A stretch of DNA of 64,000 bases. Source: an uncultured Prevotellaceae bacterium (lineage in GTDB: Bacteria > Bacteroidota > Bacteroidia > Bacteroidales > Bacteroidaceae). The notes beneath the pieces were generated by a model, which worked only from the letters and a program-made list of their open reading frames with translations, had not been told where the DNA came from and did no database searches. This document shows, in pieces, positions 49,417-59,348 of this stretch. The translations under genes were made by a program, and so were the position numbers. Numbering within the stretch: the stretch's first letter is position 1; each line of letters begins with the position of its first letter. The stretch spans positions 33,233 through 97,232 of the forward strand of contig ONLY01000006.1 in assembly GCA_900318775.1 (NCBI GenBank). Direction: 5' to 3'.

Positions 49417-50029
49417 TCTATTGCTGATAGGATGCTTGTTGGGTTGTGTGGCCTGCGAGGACGATGAGAAGGACGGAAACTTCCCCGCCCTCTACACCGA
49501 TATGCTTTGTGTGTCCACAGCGGAAGACGGCACGTTGAAAACTGTTGTGCTGGACAATGGCGAGCAATACGATGTATCGGCTCAGGGAATGACATCGGAT
49601 GCTTGTAGCACAACCTTGCGTTGCCGTGCATCCTACACCTTGAAAGATGGACGGCTGAAACTGCATGGCATTGCTCATGTGTTTTCGGACAATCCCTATC
49701 CACAGGAAGCTTTCTATGTGGTGGTAGACGGTGTGGCTGTGCATAGCCCGAGCCTTATTCCACGGGACCCTGTCAAATTGATCAGCATGTGGAAGAGCGG
49801 CGGATACATCAATCTGCATTTGGGGGTATTGACCACGGGTAATGGTGTACATGCTTATGCTTTCTGCCGTGATGGTGAGGGTGCATATTCGCTGGTTCAC
49901 TTGCGCCCCCAAGAAGATGCCGAGTCATACACGGAGCATCTGTACTTGTCCATGCCTATTCCTCAAGGAGAGGAGCATCCATCTTTTACGGTTTATACCT
50001 ATGACGGAATTTATACAAAGACATTTTAA
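49397..50029 (+). CDS. NigD-like lipoprotein
   Basis: A 210-residue protein beginning MKQLFNSLLLIGCLLGCVAC, a lipoprotein signal with candidate cysteines at 16 and 20 followed by DD/EDD, which can favour surface export in Bacteroidetes. The body resembles the two-domain NigD family (LYTDMLCVSTAEDGTLKTVV near the start, a later strand-rich domain). NigD-type proteins were named from a bacteriocin-related operon, yet their role is unclear. The start at 49397 overlaps the previous gene by 20 bases; the next gene follows after 14 bases. Confidence 0.8.
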   Translation: MKQLFNSLLLIGCLLGCVACEDDEKDGNFPALYTDMLCVSTAEDGTLKTVVLDNGEQYDVSAQGMTSDACSTTLRCRASYTLKDGRLKLHGIAHVFSDNPYPQEAFYVVVDGVAVHSPSLIPRDPVKLISMWKSGGYINLHLGVLTTGNGVHAYAFCRDGEGAYSLVHLRPQEDAESYTEHLYLSMPIPQGEEHPSFTVYTYDGIYTKTF

Positions 50030-50043
50030 CGAAGAACAACAAT

Positions 50044-50316
50044 ATGACAAGAGCTATTATCACAGTCGTGGGCAAAGATACAGTTGGTATCATCGCCAAG
50101 GTCTGCACCTATTTAGCAGACAACCAAATCAACATCCTTGACATTTCGCAGACCATCGTGCAAGAATATTTCAACATGATGATGATTGTGGATTTGACCA
50201 AGTCGGTCAAGGCTTTTAACCAACTGAGTGACGAACTGGCCACGTTGGGCGAAGATACAGGTGTGCAGGTGAAATGCCAGTTGGAAGACATCTTTGACAA
50301 GATGCACCGAATCTAA
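50044..50316 (+). CDS. ACT-domain protein (UPF0237 family)
   Basis: A 90-residue single ACT domain: ITVVGKDTVGIIAKVCTYLAD and ILDISQTIVQEYFNMMMIVDL are typical. ACT domains bind amino acids or similar ligands. The family is habitually paired with DUF711/PFL-like proteins, and such a gene follows here after 80 bases, so they likely work together. The ligand is unknown. Confidence 0.93.
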   Translation: MTRAIITVVGKDTVGIIAKVCTYLADNQINILDISQTIVQEYFNMMMIVDLTKSVKAFNQLSDELATLGEDTGVQVKCQLEDIFDKMHRI

Positions 50317-50398
50317 AATCAGTTACCATTTGCTATCGGCGTGCAAATGCGCTCATACAAATTGTAAATGGTAAATTGAAAAAATAGTAAATGAAGCG

Positions 50399-51763
50399 AT
50401 GATCAATCTACAAGAGGTCATTGAGACCAATAAAATGATAGAGCAGGAGAATCTGGATGTCCGTACGATAACGATGGGCATCAGCCTGCTTGACTGTGCC
50501 GACAAGGATTTGTCGGTGACCTGCGAGAAGATATACACAAAAATCACGACCTTGGCGCGTGACCTCGTCAAGACGGGTGAGGAGATATCGAAGGAATTTG
50601 GTATTCCGATTGTCAATAAGCGTATCAGCATCACACCCATCTCATTGGTGGGCAGCGCTTGTTGCCGCACTCCTGGTGACTATGTTCAGATTGCCACGAC
50701 GCTGGACAAGGCAGCTAAAGAGGTTGGCGTCAATTTCCTTGGCGGCTATTCTGCCATCGTGTCAAAAGGCATGACGAAAAGTGATGAATTACTGATTCGT
50801 AGCATTCCAATGGCGATGGCGCGTACTGAACGAATCTGCTCAAGCATTAATGTGGGTTCTACAAAGACTGGTATTAACATGGATGCTGTCCGCTTGATGG
50901 GTGACATCATCAAGCAGACGGCAGAAGAGACAAAAGATGTGGATTCATTGGGATGTGCAAAGCTTGTGGTATTGTGCAATGCACCTGATGATAATCCATT
51001 CATGGCAGGTGCCTTCCATGGCGTGAGCGAGGCTGATGCCATCATCAATGTGGGTGTGAGTGGTCCTGGTGTAGTGAAGTATGCATTGGAACAGATTCCT
51101 GACGCAAATTTTGAGCTGTTGTGTGAGACGATTAAGCGTACAGCTTTCAAGATTACGCGTGTGGGGCAGTTGGTGGCACAGGAAGCCAGTCGCCGTTTGG
51201 GCGTCCCCTTTGGCATTATCGACCTCAGCTTGGCGCCAACACCTGCTATAGGTGACTCGGTAGCGGATATCCTCAAATGTATAGGAGTTGAGCATCCTGG
51301 AGCGCCTGGCACTACAGCGGCTTTGGCGCTGCTGAATGACCAAGTGAAGAAGGGTGGTGTGATGGCCTCGTCGTATGTGGGCGGTCTCTCCGGAGCTTTC
51401 ATTCCTGTGAGCGAAGACCAGGGCATGATTGATGCGGTGGAAGCTGGAGCTCTGACGATTGAGAAGCTGGAAGCGATGACCTGTGTCTGCTCTGTGGGGT
51501 TGGATATGATTGCTATTCCTGGCGATACGCCTGCCACTACCATTGCCGGCATCATTGCTGATGAGAGCGCTATTGGTATGGTGAACCAGAAAACGACCGC
51601 TGTGCGCATTATTCCGGTGGTTGGCAAGACTGTTGGTGATACCGTTGAGTTTGGCGGACTGTTAGGTTATGCACCTATCATGCCAGTCAACACTTTCTCC
51701 AGCCAGCGTTTCGTTGATAGAGGCGGGCGCATTCCCGCTCCGATTCACAGCTTTAAGAATTGA
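50399..51763 (+). CDS. DUF711 / PFL-family protein (UPF0210)
   Basis: A 454-residue cytosolic protein: [25 protein letters not shown], the [12 protein letters not shown] segment, [13 protein letters not shown] and a C-terminal [13 protein letters not shown] end. The family has a glycyl-radical-enzyme-like barrel in known structures as I recall, but no established reaction. The pairing with an ACT-domain gene upstream is conserved in many bacteria and suggests an amino-acid-responsive function. Downstream, GCCTATCAATTGATAGGC (51779-51796) is a perfect 18-base palindrome without a T run. Confidence 0.9.
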   Translation: MINLQEVIETNKMIEQENLDVRTITMGISLLDCADKDLSVTCEKIYTKITTLARDLVKTGEEISKEFGIPIVNKRISITPISLVGSACCRTPGDYVQIATTLDKAAKEVGVNFLGGYSAIVSKGMTKSDELLIRSIPMAMARTERICSSINVGSTKTGINMDAVRLMGDIIKQTAEETKDVDSLGCAKLVVLCNAPDDNPFMAGAFHGVSEADAIINVGVSGPGVVKYALEQIPDANFELLCETIKRTAFKITRVGQLVAQEASRRLGVPFGIIDLSLAPTPAIGDSVADILKCIGVEHPGAPGTTAALALLNDQVKKGGVMASSYVGGLSGAFIPVSEDQGMIDAVEAGALTIEKLEAMTCVCSVGLDMIAIPGDTPATTIAGIIADESAIGMVNQKTTAVRIIPVVGKTVGDTVEFGGLLGYAPIMPVNTFSSQRFVDRGGRIPAPIHSFKN

Positions 51764-51927
51764 GCAAGAAGTTCTAAAGCCTATCAATTGATAGGCAAAA
51801 TCCCTAAAAACTTGAGGCATGAGGTTGAGGGCGGTTGCCCTCCCTTATACCTTATTCTTCCCCTTCCCCTTCCATGCTGCTTAATCATTCATTTTATCTA
51901 TATCTAACAATCTAACAAAACCATAGT

Positions 51928-54531
51928 ATGAAAAAAATCTGTTTTCTGCTAGCGATGTTGCTTGCTGTATCTATTGCACATGCACAACGCAAGACGAGTC
52001 TTGATCAGGGATGGAAGTTCCATCGTGGTGATGTTGTCAATGGTGAAGCTATAGATTTCAACGACACACGATGGCGTACCCTTACCGTTCCTCACGACTT
52101 TAGTATGGAGCCTGCTTTCATCCCATCCAATGGTCGCCAGCGCATCGCCAGTTGGTCAGACGTGCAAATAGGTCCTTTCTCTCGTCTCAACTTCGGTGAT
52201 GGAGATACGGGGCAGACCGTAGGTGGTACGGGGTGGTATCGCAAGACTTTTGAGCTGCCCGTCTATGGGAGCACAAAACTTGATACTTACCTCTCTCAAA
52301 CCCAAGTGAACATCCGTTTTGATGGCGTCTATAATCAGGCGGAAGTGTGGGTTAATGGAGTCAAGGCTGCTGTGAATGTTTACGGCTATATGCCTTTTGT
52401 CGTCAATCTCAATAAGATATTGATGGACCCCGCGCATCGTCAAGCTGATCACGACCGTTTGGTGACCGTGGTGGTTAAAGCTGTCAACGAAGGGGAAAAC
52501 TCTCGTTGGTATGCAGGTAGCGGTATCTTCCGCCATGTATGGTTGGAGACAACAGAGAAGATACACCTTGATGAATGGGATGCCTATGTGGATGCTTCCG
52601 AACTTATCAACAAGGGAAAAGATGGTCATATAAAGGTCTTTGCCAAAATCTTCAACGAAAGCAATTTGTCAACTGTCACTCAATTTGGAGCTGACATCTT
52701 CGATGCACACGGAATCCGTGTGGCGCATCAGGAGGTAGATGTAAATGTTGAAGCCAATACTCCTGATGGCACAGATGTGTCAACAGAACTCACTGTTAAG
52801 TCGCCTCATCTTTGGTCTTTGGATGACCCATACCGCTATACGGCAAGGCTTTATGTCAGCAAGTCGGGTGAAGAGAAAGACGCGCTAACCATTCCTTTCG
52901 GCATTCGTACCATCCGGTTCACAGCAGAGAATGGCTTCCAACTCAATGGAAAGACAGTTAAACTCCGTGGCGGCTGTGTGCACCACGACAATGGACTTCT
53001 GGGTGGTGCAGGCATTGACCGTGCCGAGACGCATAAAGTAGAACTGATGAAATCTGCCGGTTTTAATGCTGTGCGTTGTAGCCATAACTTGCCCACCGAA
53101 GCATTCCTTCATGCCTGTGACAGTCTTGGTATGCTTGTCATTGATGAGGTGTTTGACCAGTGGGAAGAGGCCAAGCGCCCCAACGACTATAGCCAATACT
53201 TCAAGCGTGACCATTTGAAGGACATGGCACTCATGGTGCGTCGCGACCGCAATCACCCTTCTATCATCATGTGGAGTATCGGTAATGAGGTGGCTCAGCG
53301 TGCAGACATTCCTCGTGGCAAGGAAATCGCGCTTGAACTCAACCTCATAGTCAATCAGAACGATGGCACACGTCCTACGACGATGGGCGTGAACTCCTTC
53401 TGGGACCGTCAGGGCTACACTTGGGAAAAGAACTCTCCTGACGCCTTCGCAAATGTGGAGGTTGCAGGATATAACTATGAGTGGCGTCACTATGAGAGTG
53501 ACCATGATGCTTTCCCCGACCGCGTTATCTTTGGCTCAGAGTCTTATCCCAAGGAGATGGCAGAGAACTGGAACCTCATTGATAAGCATCCTTACCTCAT
53601 TGGCGACTTCGTGTGGACAGCTGTGGACTATGTGGGAGAAGCGGGTCTTGGCCATGTATTCGAGCGTTCGGACAACCGTTGGATTCAATTCTTGTCATGG
53701 CCTTGGTTCAACGCAAATTGCGGTGAACTCGATTTGGTGGGTGACAAGAAGGCGCCAAGCTACTATCGGGATGTGCTCTGGCGTCGTACTCCTATTGCTA
53801 TGGCTGTACGTCCTTCCATCCCGGATGGCGAGTACGAAAACGTGGAGGCATGGGGATGGACAGCGGAAGAGCCTCACTGGAATTGGTTCTCTGCTGATGG
53901 AAAGCGCTATCTTCCTGTTGAGCTCCGTCCAGAGAACTATCAGACCACGAATATAGTGGGCCATCTGCAGCATGACATCAATGCGCATCGCAGCGATTCT
54001 CTTCGGGTCAATGTCTATAGCCGTGCTCCCCGTGTGCAGTTGCTTGTCAACGACTCTATTGTAGGTGAGAAAGACACTGATCCTAATAATTATACCGCCA
54101 CTTTCTATGTAGCCTATCAGCCCGGCTCGCTCAAGGCAAAGACCGTGCCTCAGACCAAGAAGGAGCAGGCGGCATCCGTAGAGTTCAAGACTGCAGGTCA
54201 GCCGGCACGCATCGTGTTGAAGGCCGACCGCACCACGATTTCTTCGTCTCACAATGATTTGTCGTATGTGAATATCTGCATTGAGGACGAAAACGGGAAT
54301 CAGTGCTCTACGGCAGAAATTCCAGTAGAGATTGCGGTAAAGGGTGCTGCCAGTGTCATTGCCGGAACTGGCCATCCATATGATATGTATTCATTCCGTT
54401 CGTTGAAGCCTACCACCTTCCGTGGTAAAGCACTTGCCATTGTTCAGCCGCAGGACAAGCAGGGCGAAGTAACCCTGACGGTCAAAGCTCCTGGACTTGA
54501 AGAAGCTCAGCTTGTGATAGAAATGAAGTAA
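51928..54531 (+). CDS. GH2 family beta-galactosidase-like glycoside hydrolase
   Basis: An 867-residue secreted enzyme with a signal peptide (1-20, ending AHAQR). It has the GH2 order: sugar-binding jelly roll (WKFHRGDVVNGEAIDFN, later GGTGWYRKTFELP), immunoglobulin-like domain, TIM barrel and C-terminal domains. The acid/base is E454 in WSIGNEVAQ and the nucleophile E538 in FGSESYP, both intact. C-terminal domains resemble DUF4982 and a further beta-sandwich. Substrate is probably a beta-galactoside; specificity is not certain. It is followed after 14 bases by a GH27 alpha-galactosidase, implying a joint operon on galactose-containing glycans. Confidence 0.92.
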   Translation: MKKICFLLAMLLAVSIAHAQRKTSLDQGWKFHRGDVVNGEAIDFNDTRWRTLTVPHDFSMEPAFIPSNGRQRIASWSDVQIGPFSRLNFGDGDTGQTVGGTGWYRKTFELPVYGSTKLDTYLSQTQVNIRFDGVYNQAEVWVNGVKAAVNVYGYMPFVVNLNKILMDPAHRQADHDRLVTVVVKAVNEGENSRWYAGSGIFRHVWLETTEKIHLDEWDAYVDASELINKGKDGHIKVFAKIFNESNLSTVTQFGADIFDAHGIRVAHQEVDVNVEANTPDGTDVSTELTVKSPHLWSLDDPYRYTARLYVSKSGEEKDALTIPFGIRTIRFTAENGFQLNGKTVKLRGGCVHHDNGLLGGAGIDRAETHKVELMKSAGFNAVRCSHNLPTEAFLHACDSLGMLVIDEVFDQWEEAKRPNDYSQYFKRDHLKDMALMVRRDRNHPSIIMWSIGNEVAQRADIPRGKEIALELNLIVNQNDGTRPTTMGVNSFWDRQGYTWEKNSPDAFANVEVAGYNYEWRHYESDHDAFPDRVIFGSESYPKEMAENWNLIDKHPYLIGDFVWTAVDYVGEAGLGHVFERSDNRWIQFLSWPWFNANCGELDLVGDKKAPSYYRDVLWRRTPIAMAVRPSIPDGEYENVEAWGWTAEEPHWNWFSADGKRYLPVELRPENYQTTNIVGHLQHDINAHRSDSLRVNVYSRAPRVQLLVNDSIVGEKDTDPNNYTATFYVAYQPGSLKAKTVPQTKKEQAASVEFKTAGQPARIVLKADRTTISSSHNDLSYVNICIEDENGNQCSTAEIPVEIAVKGAASVIAGTGHPYDMYSFRSLKPTTFRGKALAIVQPQDKQGEVTLTVKAPGLEEAQLVIEMK

Positions 54532-54545
54532 ACATAAAATAAGAT

Positions 54546-56339
54546 ATGAAGAATAAAGTCATACAAAAAACTGCACTCGTGGCATGGGCCATGTTGTGTT
54601 TTGGGGATGTGGCAGCACAAGACCTCCCTACAATGGGCTGGAGCTCTTGGAACACGTTCGCCCTGAATATTAGTGAACAAATCATCAAAGAACAGGCTGC
54701 GGTCATGAGGCAGTCTGGTCTGCTGAAAGCGGGCTACAACCACATCAACATCGACGATGGCTACTTTGGAGGCCGAGATAAGGAAACCGGTAAGTTGTTG
54801 ATTCATCCTACACGTTTCCCGAACGGGTTGAAACCAGTTGTGAACTACATTCATCGCTTGGGCATGAAAGCCGGCATCTATTCCGATGGTGGCAAGAACA
54901 CTTGTGGCAATTATCATGGTGGCGATAAGATTGCCGAGGGTGTGGGACTCTACGGACATGACCAGCAAGACTGCGATCTCTTCTTTTCAGAGTTAGGCTT
55001 CGACTTCATCAAGGTTGACTTCTGTGGTGGTGTGGGCTACCACAACAGCGAGAACCTTTATCTTGACGAGGAAGAGCGCTATACTGCGATTGCAAAGGCC
55101 ATCGCCAATACAGGGCGTACAGATGTGCGGTTGAACGTGTGCCGCTGGGACTATCCAGGCAACTGGGTGCATGACATTGCCACCTCATGGCGCACCACCG
55201 GCGACATTAACGCCTCATGGGGCTCGGTGAAGGATATCCTTGCGCAGAACCTCTACCTTTCTGCCTATTGCTACGACGGCCATTACAACGACATGGACAT
55301 GCTTGAAGTAGGCAGAACCCTCTCACTGGAGGAAGACCGTACACACTTTGGCATGTGGTGCATCATGGATAGCCCTCTGCTCATTGGCTGTAATATGAAG
55401 GACCTGTGGGAACGTTCAGACAAGAAGCCTGCGCTTCAGTTGTTGAAGAACACAGAGCTGATAGCGCTGAATCAAGACCCCTTGTGCTTGCAGGCCTATG
55501 TGGTGCAGCATGTAGGTGATACTTATGTGTTGGTGAAGGATTTGGAGACACTCTATGGCACAGTTCGTGCAGTAGCTTTCTACAATCCTTCAGACCAGCA
55601 GGTGAATATGAGCATCAAGCTTTCTGACCTCGATTTGGGAGGAACGGTGCAAGTGCGCGACCTCTTCGCGAAAGAGGACTTAGCTCCCGTGGAGGGACAA
55701 TTGACCGCAACCGTGCCTGCACATGGCACCCGCATCTATCGTTTGGTGGCCGAGCAACGCTTAGAGCGTGTGCTCTACGAGGCAGAGACCGCCTATTTGA
55801 GCAAGTACCAGGAGATTAAGAATAATCAGCAGTACAAGTCTGGCATTTATGAGACAAACTCTGCTTGCTCGGGAGGAGCCTATGCCACATGGTTAGGTTC
55901 CGACCCGAAGAATGACTTGCAGTGGCGTCATGTATATAGTGCTGATGGTGGAGACTACATGATGACCATCCGCTATGTCTCAGGCGATTCTCGCAGCGTT
56001 ACCGTCAATGTGAATGGCTCCGATGTGAAGACCCTTTCTTGCAACTCTGGAGGCTGGGGTTCGGTGAGCTCTACTTCTGTGCGTGTCACGCTCGAACCAG
56101 GCGAGAACGTTGTCCGCCTCTATGGCAAGTCTTCCTCCTCGTGGATGCCCAATATAGACTGCATGCAGTTGAAGAAAGTAGGTCACTCTGGCCGCATCGT
56201 GGTGGGGATAGCTGCTCCCACAGCTGAGTCTGCCGCTCAGCAAGGTGATGACAAATATTACACATTGGATGGTCGGTTAGCCCAGCCTACCGCCAAAGGT
56301 TATTACGTACACAATGGCAAGAAGTTGTTGCATCAGTAG
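54546..56339 (+). CDS. GH27 alpha-galactosidase with C-terminal carbohydrate-binding module
   Basis: A 597-residue secreted enzyme with a signal peptide (1-24, ending VAAQD). The GH27 start TMGWSSWNTF, DDGYF and AGIYSDGG motifs are typical. The nucleophile is D158 in FIKVDFCGG and the acid/base is probably D220 in TTGDINASW. A C-terminal beta domain follows the barrel. From about residue 405 a CBM35-like module (YEAETAYLSKYQEI, then GDYMMTIRYVSGDSRSVTV) is attached. The last 25 residues (YYTLDGRLAQPTAKGYYV) resemble the sorting tail seen in Prevotella secreted proteins. It is the last gene before a strong terminator. Confidence 0.93.
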   Translation: MKNKVIQKTALVAWAMLCFGDVAAQDLPTMGWSSWNTFALNISEQIIKEQAAVMRQSGLLKAGYNHINIDDGYFGGRDKETGKLLIHPTRFPNGLKPVVNYIHRLGMKAGIYSDGGKNTCGNYHGGDKIAEGVGLYGHDQQDCDLFFSELGFDFIKVDFCGGVGYHNSENLYLDEEERYTAIAKAIANTGRTDVRLNVCRWDYPGNWVHDIATSWRTTGDINASWGSVKDILAQNLYLSAYCYDGHYNDMDMLEVGRTLSLEEDRTHFGMWCIMDSPLLIGCNMKDLWERSDKKPALQLLKNTELIALNQDPLCLQAYVVQHVGDTYVLVKDLETLYGTVRAVAFYNPSDQQVNMSIKLSDLDLGGTVQVRDLFAKEDLAPVEGQLTATVPAHGTRIYRLVAEQRLERVLYEAETAYLSKYQEIKNNQQYKSGIYETNSACSGGAYATWLGSDPKNDLQWRHVYSADGGDYMMTIRYVSGDSRSVTVNVNGSDVKTLSCNSGGWGSVSSTSVRVTLEPGENVVRLYGKSSSSWMPNIDCMQLKKVGHSGRIVVGIAAPTAESAAQQGDDKYYTLDGRLAQPTAKGYYVHNGKKLLHQ

Positions 56340-56356
56340 AAACCAACGAAGTAAAG

Positions 56357-56393
56357 CAAGCCCCGCACAGACGAAACTGTGCGGGGCTTGTTG
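56357..56393. terminator. Bidirectional terminator between GH27 and the TonB receptor gene
   Basis: CAAGCCCCGCACAG (56357-56370) pairs with CTGTGCGGGGCTTG (56377-56390) around six bases, followed by TT. It lies between convergent genes. Confidence 0.88.
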
Positions 56394-56415
56394 TATTTAT
56401 AGATGGTTCTGTGGC

Positions 56416-58284
56416 TTACAGTGACACCTTCACGCCACCCATAAAGGTGGCTTTCGGCATGGGGAAGCCTGCGTAGGTTTGGTACTGCTCAGCCAGGATG
56501 TTCTCGCCCTTCACGAAGAGAGTAGCGCATGGCACCACCTTGTAGCTAACCGTTGCGCTCAGCAGCGTGTAGTTCTCCTTCTCAGGAGCATCTCCTGTGG
56601 TGAGGTAGAGTCCGCTGATGCTCTGCAAGCCTGCAGCAACAGCCCATTTCCCTTGTTGGAAGTTCGTGCCCACATAGAGCTTGCCTTCAGGGGCACCGTC
56701 CAGTGGCGTGTCCATTCGCAGGTGCGAATAGTTGGCGTTAAGGCTCCAGTGGCTGTCGATGCGGTAGTCACCCGAGAGTTCCAACCCCCAGTTCTTGAAC
56801 TCGCCCGAGTTCACGTTGCGGGGTTTGCCGTCGATGCGTACGTTGGTGATGAGGTTGTCCCCCTTGATGTAAAAGAGGTTCGCGCCGAAGTGTCCTCTGC
56901 CATTGAAACGTTGTGTGAACGAGAGTTCATAGTTCATCATGCGTTCAGGCTCCAGATCGGTAGTGGCAGGAGGGAACATGTACATTTCGCGGATGATGGG
57001 GTTGCGGAAACCCTTGCTGACGAGTGCTTTAAGGTCAGCAGTTGGGTTGAGGTGGAAAGAGAGACCGCCTTGTGGCACAAGCTCCGTGCCGATAACAGAG
57101 TGGTAGTCCAGTCGCAGTCCAGCATCCACAGAGAGCCATGAGGTGATGTCCTGGCGGAAATCAATATAGCCAGCTACCTCATCTTCATGCAGCTTCTCGC
57201 TCCCGTCCTTAGCCAAATATGTCTTCTTGCTGGTAACCTTGTCCTCGTTCCACGCAGAGCCGCCAAAGTGCTGCCAATCCACGCCTACGGTCACCAGATT
57301 GCCCTCAAAGAAGCTTGCGCTCTGGTACCAAGTCAGTCCACCGATGTAGTCGTTATGCTTGTAGAGTGTTGTTTTCGGAGATCCACCAGGATTATAGCCA
57401 TCATCGATGTTATGGTGTCCCCAGTCGAGGTAGGCACGCAAAGCACCGCTGGTCTTCTTGTAGTTGTTCAGGATGCTGATGCTGGCGAGTCCTCGTGTTA
57501 TCTTTGAATCATTGTCAATGAAAGGCTTATTGATAGCGCCAGGGTTACTGCTGTTGAAGTGTGTCACGTTCAAGTCACCCACTGCTTTCCAGTTAGCGGT
57601 GAAGTCATAGCCCAGTTTCACATAGCCAGCCAGCTGCTCAAACTCGCTGTTCGGTCGATGGCCGTCGGTGCGCAGGTACTGGGCTCCCACGATGCTTGTG
57701 AACTTGCCCGCCTTCACGCGATTAGTCGCGTCAGCTGAGAAAGTGCCGTAGCTTCCTCCTTGCAGTTGGATGTACGTCTTCACGCCATCCTGGTGCATCT
57801 GTCGGGTCACGATGTTCACCACACCCGCCATGGCGTTGCTTCCATAGAGCAGGGAAGCGGGACCGCGCAGCACCTCCACTCGTTCCACCATCATTGTCTG
57901 ATAAGCATCAGGGATGGGGTGTCCCATCAGTCCGGCATACTGAGGCTGACCGTCAATCAGCACCAGCAATTCAGCGCCGCTGCCAATGCCACGAATCTTC
58001 ATCGAGCCCGCCGCACCCGTACTTACGCCATAGCCTAAGATGCCACGGCTGGTAGTGAACAGACCGGGGGTCTGCTCCATCACCGTCGGCAACACCGATG
58101 TGCGGTACTGCTCATTCAGCTTCTCGTTGTCCACCACCGTTACGGTCAGTGGCAAGTGACGTTGGTCGGTAGCGTTACGCGTGCCCGTCACGACCACATC
58201 CTGTAGTTCATAGTTCTTGTCTTGTGCACTCGCACAAACTGCCGTCGCCATCGCAACGGCAGTCATTAAGAAAGTTCTTTTCAT
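56416..58284 (-). CDS. TonB-dependent outer membrane receptor
   Basis: A 622-residue receptor with a signal peptide (1-20, ending ASAQD). The TonB box region is ELQDVVVTGT, the plug includes DNEKLNEQYRTSVLPTVMEQTPG split around TTSRGI, MKIRGIGSGAELLVLIDGQP and VERVEVLRGPASLLYGSNAMAGVVNIVT, which are standard. The barrel ends in a short aromatic-poor strand GGVKVSL. Size and the plug fit BtuB/Cir-like small-ligand receptors rather than SusC proteins. It is paired with a DUF362 gene 15 bases upstream, so a metal, cofactor or siderophore substrate is more likely than a glycan. Confidence 0.92.
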   Translation of the reverse strand: MKRTFLMTAVAMATAVCASAQDKNYELQDVVVTGTRNATDQRHLPLTVTVVDNEKLNEQYRTSVLPTVMEQTPGLFTTSRGILGYGVSTGAAGSMKIRGIGSGAELLVLIDGQPQYAGLMGHPIPDAYQTMMVERVEVLRGPASLLYGSNAMAGVVNIVTRQMHQDGVKTYIQLQGGSYGTFSADATNRVKAGKFTSIVGAQYLRTDGHRPNSEFEQLAGYVKLGYDFTANWKAVGDLNVTHFNSSNPGAINKPFIDNDSKITRGLASISILNNYKKTSGALRAYLDWGHHNIDDGYNPGGSPKTTLYKHNDYIGGLTWYQSASFFEGNLVTVGVDWQHFGGSAWNEDKVTSKKTYLAKDGSEKLHEDEVAGYIDFRQDITSWLSVDAGLRLDYHSVIGTELVPQGGLSFHLNPTADLKALVSKGFRNPIIREMYMFPPATTDLEPERMMNYELSFTQRFNGRGHFGANLFYIKGDNLITNVRIDGKPRNVNSGEFKNWGLELSGDYRIDSHWSLNANYSHLRMDTPLDGAPEGKLYVGTNFQQGKWAVAAGLQSISGLYLTTGDAPEKENYTLLSATVSYKVVPCATLFVKGENILAEQYQTYAGFPMPKATFMGGVKVSL

Positions 58285-58298
58285 GTAGTTATTTTGTG

Positions 58299-59252
58299 TT
58301 ATTTGTCAAGCTTCACCAACTTGTAGTCAGTCGTGCCCATGCCAATCTTCTCGCCCCATTCCACGATGTGGATGCCATGCTGCTTCTCGATGCGTCGCTT
58401 CAGAGGGTCAGGATTGTTCTTGTCGTCCTTCTTCACCTGATAAATCAGGTCGTAGGCGGCACGGTCACAGGCGATGGGGTCTGTAGAGGCCACGATGCCG
58501 ATGTCCTGAATCTCTGGAGCATGAGGATGCGCGTCACAGTCGCAGTCGATAGAGATGTTGTTCAGTACATTGATGTAAACGATATTGCCCTTGCCGAACC
58601 AGTTAGCCACAGCTTGAGCTGCTGCCGCCATGCTCTCCAGGAACGCATCCTGTGGTTGCGTGTGTTGCCAGCAGTCAGGTGTCTTGTCGGTCACACCGTG
58701 CGAGTGGATGTACGCCTTTCCTGCCGTTGAAGCGAAGCCGATGCTTTGGTTCTTCAGCACACCGCCAAAGCCACCCATCATGTGTCCTTTGAAGTGAGCC
58801 AGGTTGATGCAGAAGTCGTAGTTGCCCAGATGCTCGCCCACGATGTCATACTTAATCCAGGTCTTGTCCTGCACGGGAATGCGCAGGTCGCCAAATTCAT
58901 CCATGATGTCTACGGCAAAGAGGCTGTCGAAACCATGCTCATGGATAGTCTCCCAGTGCTTCGCCTTGTCCTGGCGGCTACCACCATAGGCGGTGCAACA
59001 CTCCACGATGGTGCCGTTTACCTTGTCCACTAAGTTGCGGATGAGGGTAGGCTTCAAGTAATTGTTGCCACCGCTTTCGCCCGTGCTGATCTTCACAGCC
59101 ACGCGCCCATGCTCTTTGACGCCGAGCGCCTCGTAAATCTTTACTAACGATTCCGGTGTAATCTCCTTCGTGAAGTATACCTTAGCTTGCTGCGCCTGAG
59201 CGTAGCAAAGGGCCATTGTGCAAAGGATGATGGTTACAAAGATTTTCTTCAT
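58299..59252 (-). CDS. Exported DUF362-family protein
   Basis: A 317-residue protein with a signal peptide (1-21, ending AQAQQ). The body fits DUF362: VAVKISTGESGGNNYLKP, NLAHFKGHMMGGFGGVLKNQSIGFAS and the IDCDCDAHPHAPEIQDIGIVAS region with three clustered acid/cysteine residues. Many DUF362 proteins carry iron-sulfur ferredoxin domains; none is seen here. It starts upstream of the TonB receptor, probably cotranscribed with it. Activity is unknown; a periplasmic role linked to the receptor's substrate is plausible. Confidence 0.85.
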   Translation of the reverse strand: MKKIFVTIILCTMALCYAQAQQAKVYFTKEITPESLVKIYEALGVKEHGRVAVKISTGESGGNNYLKPTLIRNLVDKVNGTIVECCTAYGGSRQDKAKHWETIHEHGFDSLFAVDIMDEFGDLRIPVQDKTWIKYDIVGEHLGNYDFCINLAHFKGHMMGGFGGVLKNQSIGFASTAGKAYIHSHGVTDKTPDCWQHTQPQDAFLESMAAAAQAVANWFGKGNIVYINVLNNISIDCDCDAHPHAPEIQDIGIVASTDPIACDRAAYDLIYQVKKDDKNNPDPLKRRIEKQHGIHIVEWGEKIGMGTTDYKLVKLDK

Positions 59253-59299
59253 AGTTTGCTGTTTGTGTATTGTTAAAGGTGGAATTAAAAGGGGAAATT

Positions 59300-59343
59300 A
59301 AAGGGGCGCCTTAATTAATAGTTATTGATTAAGGCCCCCCTTT
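59300..59343 (-). terminator. Terminator of the GH51 gene
   Basis: AAAGGGG plus GCCTTAAT pairs with ATTAAGGC plus CCCCTTT around an AT-rich loop, starting six bases past the stop codon. The U tract is weak. Confidence 0.6.
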
Positions 59344-59348
59344 ATCTC